In this document: piece after piece, positions 54,074 through 61,418 of the stretch
Position numbering within the stretch: the first letter of the stretch is position 1
Layout: each line of letters begins with the position of its first letter
DNA from: Planctomycetota bacterium
GTDB lineage: Bacteria > Planctomycetota > Phycisphaerae > Phycisphaerales > Zrk34
Reading direction: 5' to 3'
NCBI GenBank assembly: GCA_016125255.1
Contig: WGMD01000029.1
Coordinates: forward strand, 62,001 to 126,000
Length of the DNA stretch: 64,000 bases
The notes under the pieces: generated by a model
What the model saw: the letters and a program-made list of their open reading frames with translations, nothing else
Databases searched by the model: none
Told to the model about the DNA's origin: nothing
Program-made: the position numbers and the translations under genes

Positions 54074-54840
54074 TGGGGTGATGCGTCTGTTTTTTCAAGA
54101 TCGCATCCTCTCGGCGCCCACGCCCGCGCTTCAATCAACTTCGCAAACATCAGATGCGGCTCCCCCGCCAATTCAACATCCAGCGGGCGCGTCATCGTGT
54201 TCATCGCGATCCGTGCCGTCGCCCGCTGCAATCGCCAGGGTTCATGCACAATGTCGCCCCGCCGCAGGCGGCCGCTTCGATCGACCGAATACAGACAATA
54301 TCGCTCCACCAGAAAATGATCGAGCGAGCCGGGCGCCGCGATGAACGGTGAACCCGTCGGCGCATACTCGGCTTCAAAGCCGATCGTCGGATCGCGCCGC
54401 CGCTTCGATGCATATCGGATCGCGCCGGTCGCCGTGACGCTTCGACGCATGGCGGCGTGCACATAGTTGAGTCCGTACCAGCGTCGGGCGATGAAGATCG
54501 GCAGCCGGTGCGGTGCATCGAGCGAGAAGAACCACACGCCGCGCTTGCGTCCGTCGGTCACATAGGTCCGCACGTTCAGTTCGCAAAACGCATGCGTCGT
54601 CGGCACGCGCGGCAGGCCGCGCCGCCGCACGCCGGTCATATGAAACGGCACGACGCCGAGGTAGGCCCGGCCGTCGAATGTTTCGATCGCAAGCTGCGGC
54701 GGCACATGCGGGCGAAGCGCCTCCGGTCGCACCGGCCAATGTGCGAACAAGAGGTCGTGCCAGTTCATGAACATCACCGGCTCGCCCGTCGGTTCCGGGG
54801 ACGGGGGCGGAGGCGTGCCGATCGTCGTGAGCGCGGTCAT
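54061..54840 (-). CDS. DUF2071 (YqjF-like) protein
   Basis: A 259-residue protein of the DUF2071/YqjF family. Landmarks: NWHDLLFAHWPVRPEALRPHVPPQLAIETFDGRAYLGVVPFHMTGVR, ELNVRTYVTDGRKRGVWFFSLDA and RFEHFLVERYCLY-like AAPGSLDHFLVERYCLYS. These are the two tubby/lipocalin-like halves of the family, which has no established activity. The start overlaps the DCC-family gene (ATGA). Last of the four-gene radical SAM operon. Confidence 0.9.
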   Translation of the reverse strand: MTALTTIGTPPPPSPEPTGEPVMFMNWHDLLFAHWPVRPEALRPHVPPQLAIETFDGRAYLGVVPFHMTGVRRRGLPRVPTTHAFCELNVRTYVTDGRKRGVWFFSLDAPHRLPIFIARRWYGLNYVHAAMRRSVTATGAIRYASKRRRDPTIGFEAEYAPTGSPFIAAPGSLDHFLVERYCLYSVDRSGRLRRGDIVHEPWRLQRATARIAMNTMTRPLDVELAGEPHLMFAKLIEARAWAPRGCDLEKTDASPHQAV

Positions 54841-55337
54841 GGGTGATGCTCCGAATCGTACGGGCTTTGGGGACGTTCGTTCAACGGCAGCAGTTCGCCG
54901 GAGGCGTCGGGCGCAACGGTCGCACAGCGCATCGGCTCCAGGTCGCGCAATCTTGCCGCCGCCTCGGCGTCGCCGGTGCAGCCCAGCAACGTCGACAACA
55001 GCCCGCGGTGCCGTGCGACCCACTCAAACGCCCCGCGCACCATCGGGCGAAGCGCCGGCCGCGCCAGGCGCTTCGCCCACCGCCGATACCCCCGCAGGGC
55101 CCACAGACACATGACATACCCCTTCGTGCCGCGATACACGGCCCCGTCGTCCGTGATGACAAGCATCTCGTCCGGCTCGGCCGTCGCCAACAGTCCGCCG
55201 AACGTGCGCTGCGCCGCCGCACAACCGCGCGGCCAGAGTATCAACCGCACTTGCTGCTTCTGCCGGGCCAGCCACCACGCACATCGCCGACAGAACCCGC
55301 AGTCTTCGTCATACAGCACATAGATCGCTTTCATCAC
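54837..55337 (-). CDS. DCC-family thiol-disulfide oxidoreductase-like protein (DUF393)
   Basis: A 166-residue protein with MKAIYVLYDEDCGFCRRCAWWL, the D-x-x-C-x-x-C signature of the DCC family (thioredoxin-like). WALRGYRRWAKRLARPALRPMVRGAFEWVARHRGLLS is the helical end typical of DUF393. Family members are linked to electron transfer or thiol chemistry by sequence only. Overlaps neighbours on both sides by ATGA, so strictly co-translated. Confidence 0.9.
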   Translation of the reverse strand: MMKAIYVLYDEDCGFCRRCAWWLARQKQQVRLILWPRGCAAAQRTFGGLLATAEPDEMLVITDDGAVYRGTKGYVMCLWALRGYRRWAKRLARPALRPMVRGAFEWVARHRGLLSTLLGCTGDAEAAARLRDLEPMRCATVAPDASGELLPLNERPQSPYDSEHHP

Positions 55338-55741
55338 GCACCACCTTCCACCGCGAAATGACCGTCGGGCTCCACCGGCGGCGCCTCACGCCGTTCGACC
55401 GCCCCGCGGCGCAGGCGATTGAACACGTAGAGATTCCCGAAGTGCATGACGCCGAGCACGACGAGCACGAGGCCGACCTTCGTGCTCAGAAATTCGATCA
55501 TCGTCGCCAAGTCGTCCGGCTTCTCGCCGTATCGCAGCGCGAGCGTCACGTAGCCGATGTTCACGAGGTAGAAGCCCACCAGCAGCAGATGATTCACCGA
55601 GTCGGCCAGCGCGGCGTTGCCTTCGAATGCTTCGACGAGAAAGAGCCGCCCGTTGTGATGGAGCGTGCGCCCGACCCAGAGGGTCAGCACGATGCTGATG
55701 AGCAGGTAGAGCAGGTAGCCGATGACTAGGTAGGAATGCAT
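55334..55741 (-). CDS. Small integral membrane protein
   Basis: A 135-residue protein with three hydrophobic helices: YLVIGYLLYLLISIVLTLWVG, HLLLVGFYLVNIGYVTLAL and VGLVLVVLGVMHFGNLYVFN. Conserved-looking histidines (HH at 28-29, H51, H100) sit near helix ends and could bind metal or haem. No family recognised. Start overlaps the radical SAM stop by 16 bases. Confidence 0.75.
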   Translation of the reverse strand: MHSYLVIGYLLYLLISIVLTLWVGRTLHHNGRLFLVEAFEGNAALADSVNHLLLVGFYLVNIGYVTLALRYGEKPDDLATMIEFLSTKVGLVLVVLGVMHFGNLYVFNRLRRGAVERREAPPVEPDGHFAVEGGA

Positions 55742-57279
55742 GGCGTCGTCCTTTCTTTGTGTTCGGTTATCGCCATCACGCGGCGTCGAATGCGAAGCGG
55801 GACGCGCTCATCGCGCAGGTCGCAGACGGTTTGCAGGGGCCGGGGCGATTTTTCATGGCGCGTCGCCGCGATGAACTCGACGATTTCGCCGAGCCAGACC
55901 ATGAAGGTGTGCCACTGGCACCAGAGCATCTGCCGCCGCCGCGCCGCATCGCCCGTCAACATCCGCCGCAGCCGCGCGGGGCGGAGATGAAAGCACAGCT
56001 CCAGCCACTTGACCCACAGAAACAGCTCCCACGGCCGCATTTTCGACTGCGCGAGCACCTGGTGACGGTAGTCCCATTTGCGCTGATCCATCTGCACGAC
56101 GCCGCGCCCGGCCTGATCGGCGGCAAAGCGCGTCCAACTGTGCGGCGTGACGTACATGGCGTTGAGATAGTCGCCGTCGTATCGCGCCAGCACGCGGCGC
56201 GCCCGCCGGAAGTCCGCCGGCGTCTCGTCGCCGAGGCCGACGATGTGGCCGATGATGGAATAAATGTGATGAGCGCGGAGAAGCCGACATGCGTGAAAGT
56301 CGATGAGCGTGTTCGAGCGTTTGTGGACCGCTTCGAGCACCGCGTCGTCGGTCGACTCGATGCCCATGAGCACATATAGCATCCCGGCCTCGCGGTACAG
56401 GTCGATGAACTGAGCGTCGCGCACGATGTCGGTCGCACGGATCGTCGCGAAGAACTTCACCGGCAGCTTTCGCCGCGCGATCTCCGTCAACAGGGCTCTC
56501 CACTCGTCCTGAATCGTCGTCGGGTTTTCATCAGCGAATGTGATGAATCGCACGCCGTGCACCCGGCTGAGCATTTCGATCTCGTCGACGAAGGGCACGA
56601 TGCTCCGCCGCCGCCATTTGACCCAGAATCCGTGCTGGCCGCAGTACGTGCAGCGATGCGGGCAGCCGCGCGACCATTGCATGATCGCCGCGCGCCCAAG
56701 CCCGAAACACCGGTAGCGGTCCCAGTCGTCGATCAGCTCCCATCCGACCCGCCATCGATCCAGCTCGCCCATCGGCTCGCGCTCGGGCGTCTGAACAATC
56801 TCGTCGCCCGTCCGGCGAAACGCGATGCCTTCGACGGCGTCAAGCGACTTGCCATGTTCCAATGCATCAAGAAGCTCCGCACTCGTCGCTTCGCCTTCGC
56901 CGCGCACGATCACATCAACCGCCGGCTCGTCACGCAGAATCGCCTGCGCGTGATACGACGGATACACGCCGCCGTAGATGTTCACCGCCTGCGGATACGC
57001 CGCGCGAATCGCCCTTAGCATGGCCATGCACACCGGATGCGCCGGCGTCGAACCGGCGTGACCCGTCATCACCACGTCCGCCCGCCATCGGCGGACCTGC
57101 TCCGCCACCGACGCGATCGAATCCCGCCGCGCTTCCGCATCGTGCAGCTTCACTTCGTGACCCGCATCCAGAAGCGCCCCGCCGACCATGAGCAGCCCCA
57201 GCGGAATCTGGTGCCCGACGCCGAGATTGCTGGTCAGCGTCTGATACGGCGGATTGACGATCAACACGCGCAGCCCCAT
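55726..57279 (-). CDS. Cobalamin-binding-type radical SAM enzyme (BchE-like)
   Basis: A 517-residue protein with AAAGGGGG ahead of the ATG. N-terminal Rossmann, cobalamin-binding-type half (about 1-160): VLIVNPPYQTL, QIPLGLLMVGGALLDAGHEV, IYGGVYPSY, DVIVRGEGEAT. No D-x-H-x-x-G, as in other class-B members. The radical SAM cluster motif is C206-PHR-C210-TY-C213, directly followed by GQHGFWVKWRRRS; 'C-x-Q-x-x-F-W' recalls the anaerobic Mg-protoporphyrin cyclase BchE. No other chlorophyll gene is present, so the product is more likely a different B12-dependent oxidation, methylation or ring closure. Substrate unknown. Confidence 0.9.
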   Translation of the reverse strand: MGLRVLIVNPPYQTLTSNLGVGHQIPLGLLMVGGALLDAGHEVKLHDAEARRDSIASVAEQVRRWRADVVMTGHAGSTPAHPVCMAMLRAIRAAYPQAVNIYGGVYPSYHAQAILRDEPAVDVIVRGEGEATSAELLDALEHGKSLDAVEGIAFRRTGDEIVQTPEREPMGELDRWRVGWELIDDWDRYRCFGLGRAAIMQWSRGCPHRCTYCGQHGFWVKWRRRSIVPFVDEIEMLSRVHGVRFITFADENPTTIQDEWRALLTEIARRKLPVKFFATIRATDIVRDAQFIDLYREAGMLYVLMGIESTDDAVLEAVHKRSNTLIDFHACRLLRAHHIYSIIGHIVGLGDETPADFRRARRVLARYDGDYLNAMYVTPHSWTRFAADQAGRGVVQMDQRKWDYRHQVLAQSKMRPWELFLWVKWLELCFHLRPARLRRMLTGDAARRRQMLWCQWHTFMVWLGEIVEFIAATRHEKSPRPLQTVCDLRDERVPLRIRRRVMAITEHKERTTPCIPT

Positions 57280-57375
57280 GACAAGCCCCCTTTAGAAATT
57301 TGCGTCGCCCATCCCGCGCTTCGCTTCCATGCAAGGGAATTCCGCAATCGGATCGTGACGACGCTTCGCCATCTG

Positions 57376-57410
57376 ATCATATTGTTCGGTAGTTTCTGTC
57401 ATGACTGAAA
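57376..57410 (-). promoter_or_regulatory. Candidate GbsR operator and promoter of the radical SAM operon
   Basis: TTTCTGTCATGACTGAAA (57393-57410) is palindromic apart from one pair. An 18-base near-copy lies at the gbsR promoter. On the minus strand TATGAT (57376-57381) is a good -10, which puts the palindrome over the -35 region, 114 bases before the radical SAM start. Confidence 0.5.
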
Positions 57411-57432
57411 TATCCTGACAAAAAAGAGAAGG

Positions 57433-57972
57433 TTATGCGTTCTTCTTGCCCGGCCCGAGGAGGTCGGCGATTTTGCCGCCGAGTTTGGCCATGCGCTTAA
57501 ACGCCCCCGGGGGCAGGCGGCGGACCTGCTCGTACCAGGCGCTCATCGTCTCGACGAAACCCAGAAGCTCCGCAAGTCGGTCGTGCGTCTGCGAATCGTG
57601 TGGCTTGTACTTGTCGGAGTCGGCGACGCACGTCCGCAGGAACTCGATCGTCGGATCAATCTCGCGGCGCTTGCGCTCGTCCATGATGATGGCGTAGATC
57701 TGCCAGACGTCGGCGATCGCCTCGTAGTAGTCCCGCCGATCGCCCAGTTGCTGCACCACCTTGATGATGCCCCATGACTGAAGCTCGCGCAGACTCGTCG
57801 AGACATTCGACCGCGCCACGCTGAGCGTCTCGGCGATCTCCTCCGCGTGCATCGACCGCCCGCTGACGTACAGCAGCGCGTGAATCTGCGCCACCGTGCG
57901 GTTGATCCCCCACTTGGTGCCCATCTCGCCCCAGTGAAGAATGAACTTGTGCTGTACCGCGGAGAGTTCCAT
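57433..57972 (-). CDS. GbsR/MarR-family transcriptional regulator
   Basis: A 179-residue winged-helix regulator. Landmarks: FILHWGEMGTKWGINRTVAQIHALLYVSGRSMHAEEIAETLSVARSNVSTSLRELQSWGIIKVVQQLGDRRDYYEA, the GbsR-type DNA-binding domain. The helical C-terminus is followed by basic residues (LGPGKKNA). AGGAAA precedes the ATG. It is transcribed toward the radical SAM operon from its own promoter (58008-58036), which carries a copy of the candidate operator. GbsR in Bacillus senses choline; the ligand here is unknown. Confidence 0.9.
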   Translation of the reverse strand: MELSAVQHKFILHWGEMGTKWGINRTVAQIHALLYVSGRSMHAEEIAETLSVARSNVSTSLRELQSWGIIKVVQQLGDRRDYYEAIADVWQIYAIIMDERKRREIDPTIEFLRTCVADSDKYKPHDSQTHDRLAELLGFVETMSAWYEQVRRLPPGAFKRMAKLGGKIADLLGPGKKNA

Positions 57973-57987
57973 GACGCTTTCCTGAGA

Positions 57988-58036
57988 TTTCTGTATCGAC
58001 TGAAATAACTGTATCGTTCAAATTCCCCCACGTCAA
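57988..58036 (-). promoter_or_regulatory. gbsR promoter with candidate operators
   Basis: On the minus strand: TTGACG (58031-58036), 17 bases, TACAGT (58008-58013). The palindrome TTTCTGTATCGACTGAAA (57988-58005) covers the start point, matching the site at 57393 in 15 of 18 bases. CTGTATCG occurs twice, 18 bases apart (57991, 58009), giving a second half-site over the -10. The arrangement fits autorepression. Confidence 0.6.
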
Positions 58037-58078
58037 GCCCCGCATCATATTTTTCGACACCCCGATCCCCTTCCCGCT

Positions 58079-59842
58079 TCACGCCACCAATTCGGGCGGA
58101 TCGAAGCTCAACACCACCCACCATTCGTAGTTTTCCAGCGCGATGAGCCGGCCGGCTTCGTGGACCAGGGCGCGGAAGTCAGCGGGATTCGCGGCGGCGG
58201 CGCGGTCGACGAGGCGGGCCAGGACCATGGACATCTGATGCGACCGGGCGGCGACGCGCTCGTACTCGAGCTGCTTGGAGATGCCGTGTGCGGCGGCGCC
58301 CCAGGCGGGCAGCACCATGGCGGCGAAGGTGAAGAGATTCAACCAGAGCGGATGCTCGGCCGGAACGGCCTCGGCGACCACCTCGACGGACTCCGTCGCG
58401 CCGCGATCGGCTGAGGGCTTGTGATGCGCTCCGTGCGTCATCGTGCCGGTGAGATGGACGGCGGCGGCGATGAACGTGGCGAAGAAGGCGCCGAGGATCT
58501 TGTAGCGCGCATGCTCGGCGAGCTTCTCCTTGCGGTGGGCATTGCGGGCGTGCCAGGCCTGCTGATGCTTGAGCCAGCCATCGATGATGAACTTTTGCGC
58601 GGCGGGCGAGACATCGGGCTCGGGGGGCAAGGCAGCGCGCGTGCGAGCGACGATGGCGCGGACCGTGGCGGGCACCCATTGCTGAGGTCCGGCATAGAAC
58701 GGCAGCGCACGGTGCGTATTGGTCAACGGCTCCGTCGGGTCTTCGCCGACGATCAACGTGAACAGGGCCATGCGAAGCTGCTCGGAGACGAAGCGGCTGT
58801 GCAGCCATTTTTCGTGCCACGCCCCGCGCCGATTCGCCAGGTAAATCCCGATCGCCGCCAGCATGGCGAGCAGCTCGACAATGGTCGGCCAGACGCTTGA
58901 TGAAAAGAACAGGGCCTGTGCGACGGCCATCGAGACGGCGAACGCGGACAGGTAGAACACGCTCTTGCACGCCGCGACATACGCCCGCTGATAATTCGCC
59001 GATAGTTCTCCGGCGTGAATGCCGAAGGGCAGCAGCGTCCGCATCACCACTTCGAGACGATTCGTCGGATATGCGACGGTCTGTGCGAATTGGCGCAGTT
59101 TTTCGACGGCGTGTCGATAGCCATGCGCGAAGGCGTCGGGTGAAAGGGAACCGGTGCCGAGAAAGTCGCGCAGCTCGAACAAGCCCGCGGAAATCGCCGG
59201 TCCTTCGACGGGCATCGACCGGTCCGCGTCTCGGGAGCGACCGAGCAGGCGCGGCGGTGCTGCGGGGTCATTGGCGTCGATGACGATGACCGTACGCCCC
59301 GCTTCCAGGGCGTAGCGCACCGCATCGCCGGTTCCGCCAGCAGTGGCCGACGGCTTGCCGTCCCAGATCGCCACGAGCACTTCGCACGAATCGACGACCG
59401 CGCGCCCGACATCCGTATACGCCCGCCGCCGGGCCGCCACATCGCCGGGGTCCGGTTCATGATGATGCAGTTCGACGAGGCGATCGGCCTTCTTGATGAG
59501 CGATTCGAACTCGGCGCGGTCCTCGGCGCTGTCGAAATCCTTGCGATACTCGTCGAGCGGCATCGGCGTCACCACTTCAAGCCGGGCCGACAATTGCTCC
59601 ATCGCCGATTGCGCCAGCACGCGATCGGCCCCCAGCGCCGCCGGGCTGATGACGACCCATTCGACCTGCACGCGCGGCGTGCCGGTCATGATGGACTTGA
59701 GCGAGCGCATGAGTTGATCCGAAGCCGCGCCCGCCCCCGCCGGGTCCGCCAGCTTACGATGCCCCACAACGCCGAGCCGAAGTTGATAGGGCACGGCGGT
59801 GAGTGTCGGAATCGGCGTGTCGGCGGCTGGCGTATCGGTCAT
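58079..59842 (-). CDS. SLOG-domain protein with four-helix membrane region (SLATT-like effector)
   Basis: A 587-residue protein from the ATG at 59842 (GGGGGA upstream). Residues ~18-190 form a Rossmann-like SLOG domain: LRLGVVGHRKLADP, VVISPAALGADRVLAQSAM, LEVVTPMPLDEYRKDF, RAVVDSCEVLVAIWDGKPSATAGGTGDAVRYAL, with the G-x-H-R and G-G-T-G residues expected at a nucleotide site. Four membrane helices follow in two pairs: about 294-313, 318-336, then 448-468 and 500-520, an arrangement like SMODS/SLOG-associated (SLATT) transmembrane effectors. The C-terminal 65 residues are helical and cytoplasmic. It starts 14 bases after the TIR gene, so the two are a pair. The naming as SLATT is by layout. 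Confidence 0.75.
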   Translation of the reverse strand: MTDTPAADTPIPTLTAVPYQLRLGVVGHRKLADPAGAGAASDQLMRSLKSIMTGTPRVQVEWVVISPAALGADRVLAQSAMEQLSARLEVVTPMPLDEYRKDFDSAEDRAEFESLIKKADRLVELHHHEPDPGDVAARRRAYTDVGRAVVDSCEVLVAIWDGKPSATAGGTGDAVRYALEAGRTVIVIDANDPAAPPRLLGRSRDADRSMPVEGPAISAGLFELRDFLGTGSLSPDAFAHGYRHAVEKLRQFAQTVAYPTNRLEVVMRTLLPFGIHAGELSANYQRAYVAACKSVFYLSAFAVSMAVAQALFFSSSVWPTIVELLAMLAAIGIYLANRRGAWHEKWLHSRFVSEQLRMALFTLIVGEDPTEPLTNTHRALPFYAGPQQWVPATVRAIVARTRAALPPEPDVSPAAQKFIIDGWLKHQQAWHARNAHRKEKLAEHARYKILGAFFATFIAAAVHLTGTMTHGAHHKPSADRGATESVEVVAEAVPAEHPLWLNLFTFAAMVLPAWGAAAHGISKQLEYERVAARSHQMSMVLARLVDRAAAANPADFRALVHEAGRLIALENYEWWVVLSFDPPELVA

Positions 59843-59856
59843 GGATCCCCCGATGA

Positions 59857-61218
59857 TCAATTTTTGACGCGGACCCATGTCGCCGTGCCGCGCGGTTCGG
59901 TGAAAGTGACGCGGTCCGGGCCGTCGAAGTTGTACGCCCCCTGCACGGGCGGACCGGCGGCGATGGCGCGCTTGAACTGGTACTTGCCGTCCGTCGCGTC
60001 AAGCAGACCTTTTTCGACACGGGTGAAACGGATCGTGTATTTGCCGTCGGTGCTCAGTACGAGCGTCGCGTCGTAGGGCAGATACGAATCAATGAACAAC
60101 TGATGCGCCTGCCATGTGCCGACGGGCGAGGACTCGGGCAGGCCCGTGTCGGCGCGGCGGACCCATGAGGTCACCGCCGCTCCGTTGCCCGGAGGCATGA
60201 GGGACATCTGCGTATCGCCCTTCTTGGAGGCCAGGTGCGGCTGATCCTCATGCACGTACCAGAAGATCGCCTCCACACGATCCGAAGCGCCGGTGCGCGG
60301 CGAGGCGAAGGTGATGAACCCCTTCGCGGCGGTATTCTTGCTGAAGCGATCGGGTGTGATGCTCGGCGTGTACGTGCCCTGACCCTGCACGTCGATGCTC
60401 AACGTGTAGAGCCCGCCGGGCTGAATGTCGAGCGTGGCGTGCGCCTCGGGACCGGTCCATGCCGCAAGCAGCGTGTTGCCCATCGCCAGCGGCATCGTCG
60501 GTATGCCCGGAATGATCATCTCCGGGTCCATCTTCGAGCTGAGCATCCGCCACTGACCGGCGAATGCCTTGATGCCCTGCTGCTCGACAGACCCTCCGGA
60601 AGTGTTGTGCGCGGTCGTGCCGGCGGTGCTGGTCGAACCGTTGCCGGTTGCGACAGGCGCGCTGCCGCCGTCGTTCTTGCCGGGGCCGCGCAGAGCGATG
60701 ATCAGCAGGAGAATCAGCGCGATGATGACGGCGGCGGTGATGGCGAGCGATTTGATGTGCTGAACGTACCACGGCGTCGGCGTGGGGATCACCATCGGCG
60801 GCGCTTTGGGCGTCTTCCCGCTCAAAAGCCGTTCGACCGTATCGCCCAGCACATTCAGATGCTGCTGAAGCGGCGGATTGAAAGCGTCGAGCCAGTGCGG
60901 CGTCGAGATGAAATACTCCAGCGACTTGGTCGGCATCACATTCTCGATCCGCATCGGGATGATGGGGATGCTTCGATTGACCGCCCGCTCGACCTCGCGT
61001 TTGATCTGCGGCGAGGCGTTGGCGTGATCGGAGAAGACGAGCACCATAACGCGCGAACCGTGGATCGCATCGACGATGGATTCGCTCCAGTCGGCGCCGG
61101 GCAGGATGTCGCGCGGGGCGATCCAGCAGCGGATTTTCCGCGCTTCGAGCGTCGCCACGACCGCATCGGCCGTGGGCTTGTCCAGCGAGGAATGACTGAC
61201 GAAGACATCGTGACCCAT
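59857..61218 (-). CDS. TIR-domain transmembrane protein with large extracytoplasmic part
   Basis: A 453-residue protein. TIR domain (1-135): DVFVSHSSLDKPTADAVVATLEARKIRCWIAPRDILPGADWSESIVDAI then VMVLVFSDHANASPQIKREVERAV. One membrane helix (157-176, LAITAAVIIALILLLIIAL). After a Gly/Ser/Thr linker (180-215) comes an exported beta-rich region (about 215-453) with two possible lipocalin-like modules, including GTWQAHQLFIDSYLPYDATLVLSTDGKYTIRFTRVEKG. By hand alignment the catalytic-Glu position of NADase TIRs is W44 and the nearest Glu is E46, so NADase activity is uncertain. No Shine-Dalgarno precedes the ATG; TAAATT lies seven bases upstream, which could mean a leaderless message. Confidence 0.85.
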   Translation of the reverse strand: MGHDVFVSHSSLDKPTADAVVATLEARKIRCWIAPRDILPGADWSESIVDAIHGSRVMVLVFSDHANASPQIKREVERAVNRSIPIIPMRIENVMPTKSLEYFISTPHWLDAFNPPLQQHLNVLGDTVERLLSGKTPKAPPMVIPTPTPWYVQHIKSLAITAAVIIALILLLIIALRGPGKNDGGSAPVATGNGSTSTAGTTAHNTSGGSVEQQGIKAFAGQWRMLSSKMDPEMIIPGIPTMPLAMGNTLLAAWTGPEAHATLDIQPGGLYTLSIDVQGQGTYTPSITPDRFSKNTAAKGFITFASPRTGASDRVEAIFWYVHEDQPHLASKKGDTQMSLMPPGNGAAVTSWVRRADTGLPESSPVGTWQAHQLFIDSYLPYDATLVLSTDGKYTIRFTRVEKGLLDATDGKYQFKRAIAAGPPVQGAYNFDGPDRVTFTEPRGTATWVRVKN

Positions 61219-61291
61219 GGTGCGTAATTTACCATTGCGTGCCGAATCGTGAAACGTGATGTTCGGGACGCGCGGGCGGGACGGGCATCGG

Positions 61292-61380
61292 TATAATCAT
61301 CGCGACCGGCCCCGTAGCTCAGCGGTCAGAGCACGCGACTCATAATCGCTTGGTCCCTGGTTCAAATCCAGGCGGGGCTA
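61292..61380 (+). tRNA. tRNA with CAT anticodon (best fit tRNA-Ile2), gene 61308-61380
   Basis: The 73-base tRNA (61308-61380) folds as a cloverleaf: acceptor GGCCCCG with CGGGGCT, D arm GCTC...GAGC, T arm CCTGG/CCAGG around TTCAAAT, discriminator A, no encoded CCA. The anticodon loop CTCATAA has CAT. The stretch GCGACTCATAATCGCTTGGTC matches the E. coli minor isoleucine tRNA (ileX), in which the C is modified to lysidine and reads AUA, more closely than elongator tRNA-Met. TATAAT at 61292-61297 is a good -10 ten bases upstream. Confidence 0.85.
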
Positions 61381-61418
61381 TTGGCGGGTGCGTGCATGTG
61401 GTCGGGTCTGCTTACGAG

